A stretch of 64,000 nucleotides of DNA from Solea solea (GCF_958295425.1 NC_081154.1:4871139-4935138); one strand, 5' to 3'. Positions 34,715 through 47,385 are shown, counted from the stretch's first letter. The notes: a model not told the origin generated them from the sequence alone. A program made the numbers and translations.

Positions 34715-37700
34715 GTGAGTGCAATCACAAGATGTTTCTGTTTATATATTATATATGTGCTCAGCTTTGTATGACAACTTCTCTGAAATAAAGTCTTCCA
34801 AGTTCAACAACAAGACACTTGTTCTTCTAAACTGATAGAGATGTTCATTTCTTAAGACCCTTGGCACAGGAACGAGCAGGAGTTCAGCGTAAATTCAACT
34901 GTTTCCCCAACAACATTTGGTTTGGTTTAGGAACAGGAATAGTTTGGTTACGGTAAGTGAAAACACACTGGGCTTAAAAATAATTACTTACATAATACTG
35001 TGGGGGTAAAAAAATAATAATACATGAGCTCAGGCATAAAAAGTTAAGAAGTTGTTGACCTATACAAACAATTTATCCTCCTCTCTCTGACTTAGGGTTA
35101 AGGTAAGGTTCATGTGGCAGTGATGCCTAAAGTGTGGGCCATGGCCCCCTGGTGGGCTGTATAATATAATTTAAAGATAAATATTAAGTTTTCAAAATCC
35201 AGAAGACCCAAGTTTGCAACCCGGTCGGAACAAGGGCCATTCTACATGTTCTTCCTGTGTGTGCATGGGTTTCCAACGGGTTCTCCAGTTTCCTCCCACA
35301 GTCCAAAAATTCATTCAGATTTGGGGATCAGGCAAATCGGACACTTTAATTTGACTATAGGTGTGAGTGTAAGAGTGGATGGTTGTTTGTCTCTATGTGG
35401 CCCTGTGATGGACTGGCAACCACAGCTGAGATTGACACCAGTGACCCTTAAAAAAAACATACTGATCAGAAGAAATTAAGTCAAGCCATTGGATTTGTGA
35501 CACTTGTTTCCATACACTGTTACTACAAAGCAATTGTTTTTCAGGTGGTGAATAGGAAAGCATAAAGTTGTCATGAAAGGTTTTGGGGGAGGGAATATCT
35601 GGTGAGTTGGTATATAGAGATGTGGCGGTTGCTGGTCTTTGAAACATTTCGGGGCACAGTTATTTGAACATAAATTCTTACATAAATTCTGCAAACAAAC
35701 AACTACAAAGAGGGAAGTGATAATTAAGTGAAACTGAAATGCTATAATAGTGTTTCTTTTTACAGTATATACGTACAAACGAAAATGGTCTATATCCTGA
35801 GCAAATAACACACAACGAGCAGCTGTTTGTCTACAGAATTCAAAATCCACAAAATCCACACAGGACTGAGACAGAAAAGGTTTCTACAACGCTGTCAATC
35901 AGACAGTTCCTCTAATCATTGTGTAGAAGCCCAGCGTCCGCTCCCGCCCATCCTTCCACCCACTGTTGTGGAAGCTGAGCTTCCCTGGAAGTGACCTGGA
36001 TTTTGCCACATTTTGCCAATTTGTCCAAAAAGAAAACTAATTCTGTGCTGTCCCATAGAGAACAGTTGAAGCCGAGCTTCAAGTGGTTTTAACGCAGAGG
36101 CTGTCATGGGAATACAAAAATAAACAGCTTATTCTGAACAAACTAGTGACACGTTTAGTATTGAAATGTAAATACAACACAGTAAATATTTGACAACATT
36201 TTAGAGGAAGCTGAACAGCCCTTGCTGTCTTAGAGAAATCTCCACTGATGAGAGAGAGGAGAGTCTGCAGTGTTGCCATTGGTTATGATTCTTTTGGTTC
36301 CTTGGTGGTTGCACCACACTTGACCTTTTCATTGCACAAGCTTCCATTCAGCAGAAGGAGGATACAGGCTAATCCGGCTGGCGAAACCTCATATTTGTAC
36401 TGGAAGTGCAAATGTACAAAGAACCACAGACCTTCCACTCATAAAAACTGATTCTGTCATAATCCTCATGGAGAGTGCAGCGGCTCCTGAGGGTGGGGGC
36501 CCTGTATTATGTCGCTCATAGGCTATAATGGCATTCTTTCTCAAAGCTTCTGTTTCCCTGGCACAGTTTTGTCAACAACCGCGTCAACACGGCTGATGAC
36601 CGGATGCCAGTAAAGAGTGTTTGGCTATCTGCTTGAACTATTCCACTAACAATCCCTCCTTCTGCTGACGCAGATATTTTATTTTTCATTCCCTGGTTGC
36701 TCTCCGCTCATGCTGAGACAAAAGCTCATCCAATTTCCTTCATAGCAGGGCCGAAGGTCAGTTCCATGTTATGACTGTGATTAACAATGTGACAAATGTA
36801 GTGACCTATGCAATCTGTTTTATTTTTCTCTTAATATCTGTTTTTTTAAATGGCAAAACGTGTCTTCAAATGTGAGTGAATAAAGATGTGCTTGTTTTTA
36901 TCATGTGCTGTAAGTGAAATACAAAAAGTGCACCCAATATGAGGTTTATGCCACTGCTATCATTGATTATTTTCATTTTTAATGTTTCTGCAATGATTAA
37001 TACACCAGTATAAAGGAGCTCTTTAATCCAAATGATATTTTTAATGCTTAAGTACAATTATTGTTATCTGTGAATTGTTTTACAGAAACACTGAAAAACC
37101 TATAAAAACACATTATTATTTCTTGATTAAAATGTCAAATTATAGTTAATGTGCTTGCATTCTTGAGCAGAAAAATTGAGTTTTAGTGGTTGAATGTTTA
37201 TGCTTGATTCATTTCTGACTTCTCAGAGAAGAAGCCCAGTGAGCCGGCTCAAATTTGGGTGTACATTTTTAGTTTTTAAACAAATCTTTAGGACAGGTGG
37301 TCTACTAAAAGACTGTAAAAGACAAAATTGTGTGATCTCAAAGCAGCAGAAGTGCACTTCTTCCATTAAATGTTACACACTGCACCTTTGAAGAGGCCAA
37401 TGTTTAACAGACTGCTGTGGAACCTCATAACTGGTCCATCTTCATTATTGCTATCTCTCTTTGGTCCTCTCCTTCTCAAGGTGTTGTACCTGATCTTCAC
37501 CATCGTGCTCCTCTTCTGGGCGTGCTTCCTGCCGTTCTGGATCTGGCAGCTGCTGTTCCAGTTCTACCCGACGCTGTCGCTCTCCGCCGAAGCCAAGCGC
37601 AACATCAACTACCTGACCACGTGCCTGACGTACTCCAACAGCTGCATCAACCCCTTCCTCTACACACTGCTCACCAAGAACTACAAGGAGTACCTGCGGA

Positions 37701-37858
37701 AGCACAAGCGCTCCTGGTCGGCTGGCAGCTACTTCAACAGAAGGAGCCGGTTCCAGCGTTCGCCCCGGAGGTCACCGTCGTCCAGCAGTCAGCAGTGTAC
37801 GGAGAGCTTCATGCTCACACACACGGCCTCCCTGCGAGCTCACAACAGCAGCTTGTGA
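34001..37858 (+). CDS. uts2r: Urotensin II receptor (class A GPCR), two coding exons
   Basis: The gene encodes a plasma-membrane receptor for the cyclic peptides urotensin II and URP. In the known family it couples mainly through Gq to calcium release and acts in vascular, osmoregulatory and spinal/CSF signalling. Joining 34001-34714 to 37481-37858 gives 363 residues, close to the 386-389 of mammalian receptors. Visible landmarks are a sequon at N18-A-T, GN in TM1 (N51), NLALAD in TM2 (D79), D112 in TM3 (the family's ligand-binding Asp), the cysteine pair C105/C181, an ERY variant of DRY (129-131), P205 in TM5, FWACFLPFW in TM6 (F254 where most class A receptors have W), NPFLY in TM7 (295-299) and a basic helix 8. 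The C-terminal stretch RFQR...[10 protein letters not shown] strongly resembles mammalian UTS2R. Teleosts have several uts2r paralogs and I cannot tell which this is. It has no coding neighbour in the window. Confidence 0.95.
34715..37480 (+). other. uts2r: Intron between the two uts2r coding exons
   Basis: This 2766-bp phase-0 intron (GTGAGT…TCAAG) lies between intracellular loop 3 and TM6. It carries a SINE copy at 35195-35455 in the gene's orientation. Another stretch at about 35925-36090 has the GGAAGCTGAGCTTC motif seen in other fish repeats. Near the acceptor, at 37365-37392, is a short reverse copy of the 'AAAGCTGCAGTGTGTAAC' repeat type. No coding exon is seen inside. Confidence 0.85.
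35195..35455 (+). repeat. SINE-like teleost repeat inside the uts2r intron
   Basis: It runs from AAGACCCAAGTTTGCAACCC through TTTCCTCCCACAGTCCAAAA, a GGACACTTTAATTTGAC block and TCTCTATGTGGCCCTGTGAT to a GAGATTGACACCAGTGACCC end. It is the most continuous copy in the window, though the 5' tRNA-like part is decayed. Confidence 0.8.
37481..37858 (+). CDS. uts2r: uts2r coding exon B (TM6 to C-terminus)
   Basis: The exon encodes residues 239-363, starting with [20 protein letters not shown] (TM6), then TM7 with NPFLY, helix 8 ([13 protein letters not shown]) and a Ser-rich tail with likely phosphorylation sites. Mammalian receptors read straight through this point (PNPR-VLYLI), so the join at residue 238/239 is well fixed. 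The acceptor is a pyrimidine-rich tract (37461-37478) ending in AAG rather than the usual CAG or TAG, a less common but accepted form. The stop codon is TGA at 37856-37858. Frames upstream of 37481 are unrelated to the receptor. Confidence 0.93.
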   Translation: MLYLIFTIVLLFWACFLPFWIWQLLFQFYPTLSLSAEAKRNINYLTTCLTYSNSCINPFLYTLLTKNYKEYLRKHKRSWSAGSYFNRRSRFQRSPRRSPSSSSQQCTESFMLTHTASLRAHNSSL

Positions 37859-37994
37859 GGTAGGGGCAAATTTCGCTGACTAAAGTTTTAGCTGATTGTC
37901 AAAACCAGTGCGACTCTGGTTCTCTGAGATGCATCAAATGATTCTTCTGGAACAAAGCTTAGCGCTGCACTAATTTCCCCTTTTCTATCTTTAT

Positions 37995-38000
37995 ATTAAA
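37995..38000 (+). promoter_or_regulatory. Possible variant poly(A) signal ATTAAA
   Basis: ATTAAA lies 137 bases after the uts2r stop codon. It is the commonest variant of the poly(A) hexamer and could give a short 3'UTR. Such hexamers are frequent in AT-rich DNA, so use is uncertain. Confidence 0.3.
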
Positions 38001-38226
38001 TAGTACACATCAGCAGTGCAGGGGCTGATGTATAGACACAGCTTTGTTGACGTTCTATAATGAATGAAAGCCTCGGTATGACGAGTTATGCGACTACAGA
38101 TGGCACAGATTTGCAGGCCTTGGAAAACAACAGCCCTGTCCTGGATTTCTACTTCATTCCGTATGAGGCAAGTGCCTCTTAATGTTTATGTATGGAACTG
38201 GGTGAGCTGACGAGACACGTTAAAAC

Positions 38227-38232
38227 AATAAA
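38227..38232 (+). promoter_or_regulatory. Possible canonical poly(A) signal AATAAA
   Basis: This is the first AATAAA downstream of the uts2r stop (about 370 bases after it) and is followed by a G-rich stretch. It is a plausible 3' end for the receptor transcript, but without RNA data it remains a guess. Confidence 0.35.
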
Positions 38233-39887
38233 TATTCAATTGCACGGAGAGGTTCAGAGGAGGATTCTTTCATTCTTTTTCTTTCTTTTTTTTTAAATGA
38301 AGTTCGTGGCTCAGTAGGTTTCTGACATGTTTAGTCTGAATTTGAAGGGGCAGAACATATGAATAAGTCAAACAGTTCTTCTTTGAGGTTATTACATGTA
38401 CCTGATTAAACTTGACGTCCAGCAAACAAATCAGCTGTAACAAACAAAGTGTCCAGTGTGTATAAAGGAGTTAAATGAAATGGTGCTTGACCTTTAATAT
38501 TTATTTTCCTGATGGAATCATATTCTTCAAGCACTCAATTCTACATGCACGTTATCAAATTTACTGTAACGTTGCAATTGACTCAATTTATTAACTTGTA
38601 ATGCTGACTTAGCATTCATAACTAATAGAATTTCCTTTTTTTAAGCCTATACGTACGTTTATAGAGACAAGATGTTTCTGTATCCTCAGATTCTGCCTGA
38701 GGCAAGTTTTAACAATCCTATAAACTTCAAGAACTGTACGAAGACTCTTGTTTGAAATCTCACATTTGCATGTACGTGTTCGACCGTCTGCACGACTGAC
38801 TTTTAGATGTTGGTCGCAAATGTTCCTGAATCATATAGTGCAGCCGAGGGGAATGGAGGGTGAAGAGCAGGACGAGGGGCAGAGGATGGGGTTGTGTGAC
38901 AGGAGACACACACACACACACACGCCCACACTTTCCACTCGCAGGCGTTAGTAGTGAATGTCACATTGTGGGACGTCAGCTGAGACACAGCAGATATGAT
39001 TTATTTTTATTTTTTCCGATGCCAACATCTGCTTAACTAATGAACGACTAAATACTTTTGCAGCGCCTCATGACTCAATCCAGACTGGCCACAACAGGAT
39101 ATAACAACTGAGGTTATATGAGTTTAGTTTAATTCTTTATAATTAACATTACCGATAAAAATATCAAAAGGCTTTTTTATCTGTAGGCCTGGCAAGGTGT
39201 TAAAGTATGCAGCCTCGTTTAAAACTGTAATCATAATATAAAATGTGCCAATTACAATAAAAAAACAGACCTAAGCAGCAAATTAAAGTGGAGAAAATAG
39301 CACTTCAAATAAAGCAAAATAAAAGCAGTTACAGAGTGTGTCCTCTTGTAATCTTGTAATGAGTGTTTTAGCAGGTTTTTTTTGTCTATTTCTATCAAGA
39401 TATGAATCACAAATTTGACATTTCTGTCAGGGTCAGCATCATTGTGTTTATCTTTTCTCCTCATAACGTCTCAAAAGGGAACCTTCTGTCCTACAATAGC
39501 AACACTTTTCACTCCATCCCAAAAAGGGGTCAGAGTAATAAAAATCCAATCCTGTTCATAACTTTGCACTCAGCTGATATTGTATTGGTAGAGCTTTATC
39601 TTTGATTGCTAGGGTGGGGGGTTCCAGGTTTGTCTGAGGGGAGAGAGAATAGCAGCAGTGAGTCATATATCACCTCTCCCTGCCTTGGAATACAATGTGC
39701 TGAGTGACACCTACTATAATTCACAAGGGTAGAGAGAATACAGGCTCCATATTTGTGTCCGCACACATGGAGGCAGGGAATGGGACAGACAGATGGACCC
39801 AGTGAATTTTAGGAAAAAAAAAACAACTGTGTGCTTTAACGACAACTTTGGGCAGTGATGCGTCTCATGTGTACTATAAATATAAAC

Positions 39888-40285
39888 ATTAAAGCTGCAG
39901 TGTGTAACCTTTGGTGATGGTTGCTCAAAACATTGCTAACCCGAATAAACCTAGAAATAGTCACATGTAGACAAACATTCACTTATGATGAAATGGAATC
40001 AGGTTTGGGTCAGGTGAAGTCACACAGGCAGACCTGTAAATTAGGGAAAACAAACAATGGCCATGGTAACAATTGCATGTCAGAATCAGGGTATCAAACA
40101 CTCATGTTGCTTTTCCATTAGCACTACTTGGTTTGGTATCAGGAACATCGTTTTCCATTATGACTCTTCCAGTGACAACACTCCAGCAGTCTGTTGACGA
40201 CACATTTTAGTATCGGCTCAGCTTGCTTGGAACCTCGCCAGAGCAGGTACTCAAGCACCAGGTACTATCACCAATGGAGAAGTAA
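39888..40285. repeat. Two dispersed fish repeats side by side
   Basis: 39890-40100 begins TTAAAGCTGCAGTGTGTAAC, a repeat end also seen near 13628, 37392 and 43224. 40111-40285 has TTTTCCATTAGCACTACTTG and GGAACCTCGCCAGAGCAGGTAC, the same family as 53755 and 56968. Both are non-coding. Confidence 0.6.
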
Positions 40286-42582
40286 AAAAAAGCTAAAACT
40301 GATAAACTGTCCGTTGGATTCAGATCAGGCTCGGTAAGTCTCAAGATTGAACAGAAAAATGTAGGCCAAACCACACACTCACAGGTATATTTTTTTATAT
40401 AACATTACAGTAATAGAAATTTAAGCACTATATAGTATTTTTGATAAGACGTTCCTGCGCCAGAGTTTGAAATGACTAACCAAAGCTAGCCAGCTAAAGC
40501 TAGCTTTACCTTAGATCAGCTGGTCAGCCAAACGTGTTACAGATTTTTAAAACAAGTGATGGAAATTCATTCATTACATTATTAATTTTCTAAGTTGTTT
40601 TTCGCAGAAGTTGATGCAGAAGTGTTTCTTGGAATTACACAGTGAGAAATACCAGCTTTTATTGTGTCGTTTTTGCTAGCTTCTTATTAAAAGCTGCATC
40701 CAGGTGTTAGAGAGTGAAGAAATTCTCCAGCTTAGCTGGAAACCTAGAAGTTTCTAACACTAAACTCTGCGCTAATGGTCATTCCTTATTTTCCACCTTG
40801 TTTTAAAGGGGTGTCAAAATACAGAAATTGTGATTTGTGGGGGTTTGTTTTTAATGATCAAAGCACATGGTCCAATAGCGTATGGCACAAGGGCTTTTTT
40901 ATAGCATGTCCAACTTTTACTTATGTAACAGTGGGGGGAAAAAGGTTGCTGCACTCGCCACATGGTGAAAATGCTTGTGCTTTGTGTCTTTATATTGGAT
41001 TGAGACACTGGAAAGACACAGGAAAACAATCAAAGCAGCCTGGAGTCAAACCAGTGACCTGCTGCTCCGCGGCCATCGAGTACGTGTTCTAATCTTGTCA
41101 TGGTTGTTGCTCAGCACAACCAACCTCTGATTAAAACCTAACCTAGTTGGACAATATCAAATTATCAACAGCACACAGTAAAAGCTTTTAATTCAACGGA
41201 TAAATAAAAACTTAATGTGCCTTAGAGAAAGGACACAGCGCTTATACAAGCTTGATGTAGCTGAACAATATCGTGCTTTGCTTTTATTGTGTGGAACAAG
41301 TGGAGCAAAACAAGGAAGCCATCAAGTGAAACAAAGAGTGTGGACTGATATTATATCATCCTGCGCCGGAATTACAGCCACTGTGGGAAACAGTAGCACA
41401 GATTACACAACATTCCTTTATGGCCCTGTTCACTGTGGAAAAATATGACTAATAAAAACAAGGAAACTTAAACAAAATCCTTTATAGTCCACATTATCTT
41501 CTCTTCGCTATAGGCTAGGCTACTGGAAACTGTGTACAGTATATACGAAGACTTTCCTGCATCATCCTTGGAATAAGTGAGCTTTTGGAAAACTCAGCAG
41601 GACATGAAACGATAATCATATATTAAACTGTCAGTCTACTTTCTTAAAATTGTTTAAAACTTAGATCTTTTTTTCTTTTTTTTAATTCTCTTTATGTTTC
41701 CACATGTCTTTTATTGCCCCTGTGTGGATTTCTGTAAAAGGGCCCGTTTACGATACATGAGTGCCAGCTAATGCAATTTGGTGCAGCATTCTAATGCGAC
41801 CCATAAACGTTTAATCAATAAAAACTCGCAGGATATAGCGACGGCTGCCTGGCAGGCACTGTGGAAGTGCTCCAGCTCCTAAAGCGTGCTGATAGCATCG
41901 CGTGTTTACTGCAGCACAGGCCACATAAGGAAGTGGCCAGCAGACACAGGAAGGCAATTTTAGCAGTTACCGTGGAAAACATATGATGTACTACTATATA
42001 CTGTAGCCCCATTTAATATTCACCGCAGAGGCAAGGGCATCTGAAATCTCCAATTAGACTAACTTATTTTTTCCATACATATAAAGGATGAATATTCCCC
42101 ACACACTCAGGTCTGTGATTGCATTGAAATGAGCTGTTCAAGTGTCTGGAGTCATTTACAGGGTTATGGTTAAGGACTTTGCTGCACCGCCTGTTCCCAT
42201 CAATTGCAACTTTGTACACAGTTATATAATTTAACTACACAATCAAAAGGTTTTTATGGCAAAATACACGGTAAAATACAGTGAGATGCACGACATCAAT
42301 GCAATCTGTGTGTTTTTGAATAACCTCAATTTGCAACATGTTCTCAAAACACATTTCATTGTCGGGTTGACAATGAAAATGATTTCCCTTTTCCTCACTG
42401 ATAAGGAGAGGAAATTAGTCAGCAAAGTGGCACGTTAAGGATTTTTTTTCCGCCTTAAAGTACAAGAATCTAAACTGCTACAATAAAACTACTGTATACA
42501 CACAGTATGATATTTATTACGTTTACGGTACTGTCTTGGTGTGATTTTACATGAACTCTCAGGGTTCCGTTTTAATTGACTA
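40286..42582. other. Intergenic, nothing recognised
   Basis: AT-rich sequence with small self-complementary patches (e.g. AAAGCTAGC/GCTAGCTTT at 40484-40507). Open frames are under 110 codons and anonymous. Confidence 0.5.
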
Positions 42583-43001
42583 CCCTCTAAAGTCATTAAG
42601 GACAAAAATGTCCACTGCTGTAAAAACATTACAGCTTTTCCATGTTTTTTTTCCCTGCATAAATCTGTTGAACAACTTCAGCCCTGCTAATAACTACCAA
42701 ACATTCAATCATTTTGAGGATTTTAACACTTTAAATGCCAGTTTGAAAATTTGACGTCACTGTTTTTATTTATGAAAAAAAAAACATCACTTCTGAGCAG
42801 GGGTGAAGATGTTTAACAGATGTTTTTTTTTTTTTGTTCTCTAATGACTCGAGAGTATGGTGAATTTGTTTCTCAGTGTCCTATTTATCTATTAGAAAAA
42901 TAGAAACCGTATGTACAAACACAGCCAAAATGGTGGCCAGATCAAGAAGCAACATTTGCCCAAATGGACAAAAATGTCCGTAATTATAAGAAGCCAGAGG
43001 G
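42583..43001. mobile_element. MITE with CCCTCT ends, possibly piggyBac-like
   Basis: The left end CCCTCTAAAG and right end CCAGAGGG are inverted. Each is followed inward by a GGACAAAAATGTCC-type palindrome (42600-42613 and 42967-42979). The right flank is TTAA (43002-43005); the left flank is ACTA, perhaps a mutated TTAA. It has no transposase frame. Confidence 0.55.
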
Positions 43002-43824
43002 TTAAGGTTGTGGAAAACACAATTTGCTGCTTCCTGCTGTCCCAAGAGAATAAGTCCACCACTTAGCGGTAGCTTATTTAAGTGATATAGTGTTGCCCAT
43101 TAACATTTATAGGCTTACTATAGCTGGTAAATGTCTTGTAATGAGGGTTGATGACCTATTTTAGTCTTTCTCGCGTTAAAATTCCACATAAAGTCAAAAG
43201 ACAATTCAGTCTTCCTCTGGTACTTAAAGCTCCAGTGCGTAACTTCTGTTATGACTTCCTGTGCACAGCGCAAGCATGTCATTGGGGCAACACAGGATTC
43301 CAAACACTGCTTTAATTAGATTAGACACAAAAAGAGTTTTTTAACTTATTTTGGAAATGACTTGATGGTAATAGACATCCATTTATATACACAGCAGCTT
43401 TAAATGCCAACAATGCCACAAAAGTCATGTCACAAGTTACAAAAACTTGGTGTTTGTGTCAGCATTCTGTATCTAATTCCCCCCCATAATTATTCCACTC
43501 TTTAAACATGTCACGTCACAAGCGACAGTGATGATAAATCACAGTGTAGGAGTTGCTGGAATAACAGCTTTGGCTGTGGAGAGGCTCACAGAGTGCACTC
43601 AAACGAGACAACAGACGGGTTTTAGCCTGTCATTAAGTCAAGTCAGATTTAATATTCATTAGCAGCAGCTGATATGATCCGCCGTCAGTTTCATTTTACC
43701 TGGTGGAAGTGACACAGTGGAGATGAGTCCGTGTGGGTCACGCACCAGTTCACCCGAATCATTTCACTGCACTGGAGACACAGGAGATCACAGACAGTGT
43801 CAACTTCAGGTGGACAAACAAAAC
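43002..43824. other. Intergenic with a short repeat fragment
   Basis: 43224-43320 begins TTAAAGCTCCAGTGCGTAAC, matching the repeat end seen near 39890. Nothing else is recognised. Confidence 0.45.
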
Positions 43825-44115
43825 CCTTAAATAGAGCTTTTCTAGTCTTGAGCTGCTTTACACTACAGTTTTCACCCATTCACACACTGCAACGTGGGGT
43901 TAAGTGTCTTGCTCAAGGACATATAGACGAGCAGAGCCAGGAATTAAACCCACGACCTTCCAGTTGAACGACATCTCACCCTACTCCTCACTATTTGAGT
44001 ACATTTTTATATTAGAAAATTGCTTTTGATGAAGTACAGTAAATGTCAAATACTATAAGACTTTTACTTGAGTAATATTATACGAAAAGTGACTTTTCTG
44101 GTAAGAAATATATAC
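43825..44115 (-). mobile_element. tRNA-derived SINE joined to the 'step' repeat, reverse copy
   Basis: Reverse copy of the 22095-22440 composite: GAGCTTTTCTAGTCTTGAGC, CACCCATTCACACACTGCAA, GAATTAAACCCACGACCTTC (B-box side), then ACTTTTACTTGAGTAATATT. The two parts keep the same order as at 22.1 kb. Confidence 0.7.
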
Positions 44116-44155
44116 GACTGGTAGTCACTGTGAGTTTAAACTGCAAGAGTGACTG

Positions 44156-44310
44156 GCCATTTATCTTCTACCACTTTATCCTCAACATGAGGGTCATGAG
44201 AGGTTGCTGGTGCCAATCCCAGCTGACACAGGGACACAGAGAGACAAACAAGCGTCCACTCTCACTCTCACATCTAGGGTCAGTTAAGAGTATCCAATGT
44301 GTCCACTTAA
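44156..44310 (-). repeat. SINE-like teleost repeat, tail portion
   Basis: ATCTTCTACCACTTTATCCT, GAGGGTCATGAGAGGTTGCT, CCAATCCCAGCTGACACAGG and later blocks are the reverse of the family tail, also seen at 57603-57645 and 18341. Confidence 0.7.
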
Positions 44311-45867
44311 AATCACAAAAACAGACAGACACTTTCACTCATCCTGGCCTCTGATTTGCTGGAGATGTTATCAACTCCATCGAGATTTCCAGCAAACTGA
44401 AAACAGGATGTGAAACCTCTGTAAACATGTATTTTTAAATTTCACTTGTAGTGACTGATCAGGGGCTAAAAATTGGGCTGAAAAAACACTTCAGATATTT
44501 TATTAACCTTTTTTCACAATCTCTTCTACTACTATACTACTACTTTCCTTTTTAGTTGTACTGTATTTCTATTATTTTTTTTAAATCAATATACTCAAAC
44601 AACCGATCTCTTCACATTCTAGAACCGTCCTAATTTCAAAGTCAATCAACAGTCGACCTATTGTTCATTGTTCCGTTCAATCCTGTGATTTCTGGCACAG
44701 GAAGGTGCGTCCGGTGGAAAACAGCACACGTCAAGACAATCAACAGTCGACCTTAGCGTGTCTTCAATATTCCATGAAGGTGTCACTTGCGTATGTCAGC
44801 GTGCTCAAGTCAAAACAACTCGTTTAGATTTGTCGAAAAGAAAAATTTATGTCATCATCTTGAAAGAAATGATCACCGAAATATGTCTACAAGCGGCGCG
44901 AACAGATCTCGCTCCGTGAGTCTATAAAGATTAAACGGAGGAAGCCTTGACCGCTATTAGTGCCGGCTATGAAAAAAATTATTCCATCTTTAATAATAAT
45001 TGCTTTAATCCCATGTCTGCACACGTCAGCCGTGCTCAGCAGACGTCCTCATTTGTCACCGCCATGAACCAGGGGCACATTAAAGAACTATTAATGGAGG
45101 AATCATTAACTTTGTTATGATTCTATAGGGTTTCGTTTTTTTTCCCCCAATCTCAACCAGATTGAGGAAGGTCTTTACAGAGGTCACCTCTGTAAAAGGT
45201 CATCCAGACACACACACACTAACTCTTTTCTTTCACTCATAATGATAATGGAGATATTGATCCCATTGACTTTTGCCCATTTTAGGAATTGCCGGTCTCT
45301 TCCCATCACCGGTGATGAGGCGGCTTTGCCTGTAACATCCATAGGCTACACTGTCTGGGAAAGTCCCCCACTGTGATCAATAAGCACCTTGACTCACCCT
45401 CCACTGATGTTTTACAGGATTATATAGCGACCAGAATTGATTGAGTGGGCCCCCTTATCTCAGCTTTCAATTAAAGAGGCCGTAAAGCGACGCGCTGCAC
45501 ATAAATGTAGCAGATACAGAAATCTGTCATGAAACAAGAATAAAATGTCAGTTTGTGCAGAGTTTAGCGAAACGAGGGCGGGTAAGATGTAAGGCAGTAC
45601 AAGTGATGAAACTGCCGAGAGTGACAGCCTCTTATTTGCACTTTCCGTCGGAGCACTTCGACCTGCAGAGACGTCAGCATTTTCAACAAGAGCTGCACTT
45701 TTCAGATTTAAATAAGTAAAAAAAAAGTTAAGAGATTCAGACAGCAGTTACTGAATCAGTGCAGATGTGGCATAAACAATTTCCCCTACAATCTCATCAG
45801 CCAATCACGTGGCAGGAATTCAGACCTGTAGACATGGTTGCGACTGCCTGACGCATTTGCACAAGCG
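44311..45867. other. Intergenic, nothing recognised
   Basis: No long open frame or recognisable repeat beyond short T and CA runs (45137-45148, 45210-45220). Confidence 0.5.
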
Positions 45868-46060
45868 CACTTTGCATTACCGTAATTACACTACAGTTTG
45901 TACCATCGGAAAAATTCCAGCGGCTTCTGAAAACTGAGAAGTTGCACGTCAAAGCCAATGTGTGGTTATTACGGTAATTCACACTCACGCTATTGCAGGA
46001 AGCCGGCGAATCAGCGTCTTTGTCACCAGAGAGGAGAGAGATGGAAATACGTCTGTATAG
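45868..46060 (+). mobile_element. TTAA MITE family, 5' half only
   Basis: CATTACCGTAATTACAC through CACCAGAGAGGAGAGAGATGG matches 11505-11685 of the fuller element with scattered changes, including both ATTACGGTAAT blocks. The outer end and the 3' half are absent. Confidence 0.7.
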
Positions 46061-46115
46061 AGCTGAAACGATTACTCGATTAATCGATTACTAAACTAAT
46101 CGCCAACTATGTTGA
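46061..46115 (+). repeat. Short CGATTAATCGATTA MITE end
   Basis: AGCTGAAACGATTACTCGAT, then TAATCGATTACTAAACTAAT, is the terminal part of the family at 15180. It directly abuts the truncated TTAA MITE. Confidence 0.55.
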
Positions 46116-47040
46116 TAAACTTTGGCATTTTAAGCGTCTTTTAACGTGGCTGGTGTGAGAATTTCATTAAACCCCTGATATACGGGGATTTCCGTGCATC
46201 TCTACAGTAGTGTTGACAGCGAATGCTTTGAAACAGAGAAAAATGTCCAGCGAGCAGCAATTCTCTGTTAGAAATGTCACGCTAATGCCAGAGTTCAGAG
46301 GACAAAAAGACACAACTCATTAAAAACCCAGAAATGCAGAGGAGCATCTGTGAATGCACAACACGTCCAACTTGGGCAAATGGGTTCCACTAGCAGGAGA
46401 CCACTCCCACGTGTAAGTGATAAAGTGGCCAGAGAGTGGATGTGCATTTTTGGCTTCGATGCACTGTCCATGAACATGGAAGAGACTAAAATAACTAAAA
46501 TGGAAAAGCACTTTTAAAATTGAGACTTATTTTCACAACTCTAACCATTTTCTGGCACAGAAAAAAAATCAGAATTTTAATTTTACACACATTTAAAGAA
46601 AATAAATGACAGGGGTGGGGGGTGGGAGGGGGATGGTTGAGTGCGTCATATTTGAGGAAAAAACCTTTGAAGGTGGTAAATATATGAGTCACCTTCCCTG
46701 CCTCATCACTTTGCTTCCAGGCTTTGTTCCCTGCTCGGCTCAATCCCCCTCTCATCCAGCTCAGCCTCCTTTGGCTTCATGTCCTGCACAGATCCACTCC
46801 CTCTGCCCTCACTCAGTCCTCACTCACCCAGCGCTATCACCTTAAATCACTCGCTCCGCACCCGAGTTCACATTCGCTCATTTAATTATAGCTGATACTC
46901 ACTGACGCTAAAATCACTTAAGTCTCTTTATTACTGCTGATTATGTGATAAGGTTGACTTTTTTCTGGTCTTGTGACTTAAATCTTTGAATTTGATAACT
47001 TTTGTGTATTTCTTGAAATATTAAGTCACCCTTTATCACC
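46116..47040. other. Intergenic, nothing recognised
   Basis: A GT/GGGG-rich patch at 46608-46634 is the only distinctive sequence. No gene is supported. Confidence 0.5.
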
Positions 47041-47385
47041 TAACCCTTAAGATGTTGTTTGTTCTTTTTGCTTATTTTAACCATAAAAGGACCAGGGAAT
47101 GTTCAGTAACTTGCTTTTGCCCATTTTTCCACAATAACGTCCAATATCTGGCAGTTATTTACACATTTACTGCATGTTAAAATACCGTTTTAACAATTTA
47201 AAATGAAGAATAAGTGATGACCAACAGATTTGCATGTTAAATTTGAAATTTGAACAGTATAAAGTCTATTTACAATACGAGTTTTTGAGTCTCTCAAAGT
47301 GCAAAAACAGGACAAAAAAAGGAAACAATGCAGGTTTTCTTCTCACTCACTCCTCTCTGGCGACAAAGACGCTGATTTGTCCCCG
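47041..47385 (-). mobile_element. TTAA MITE family, reverse copy, truncated at the 5' end
   Basis: TAACCCTTAA, GCTTATTTTAACCATAAAAG, CAATATCTGGCAGTTATTTA, AACAATTTAAAATGAAGAA and CACTCCTCTCTGGCGACAAA follow the reverse of 11471-11954 in order. The terminal ATTACGGTAAT blocks are missing. Confidence 0.75.

Larger units (their letters stand above)
37859..39887. other. 3' flank of uts2r, no further gene
   Basis: Contains the candidate poly(A) signals, a T-rich patch at 38271-38296 and (AC)n at 38907-38922. No coding sequence is recognised. Confidence 0.55.

Noticed and set aside
37417..37863. Alternative-frame peptides (148 codons +, 84 codons -) over exon B
   Set aside because: They are shadows of the TM6-to-C-terminus coding frame.
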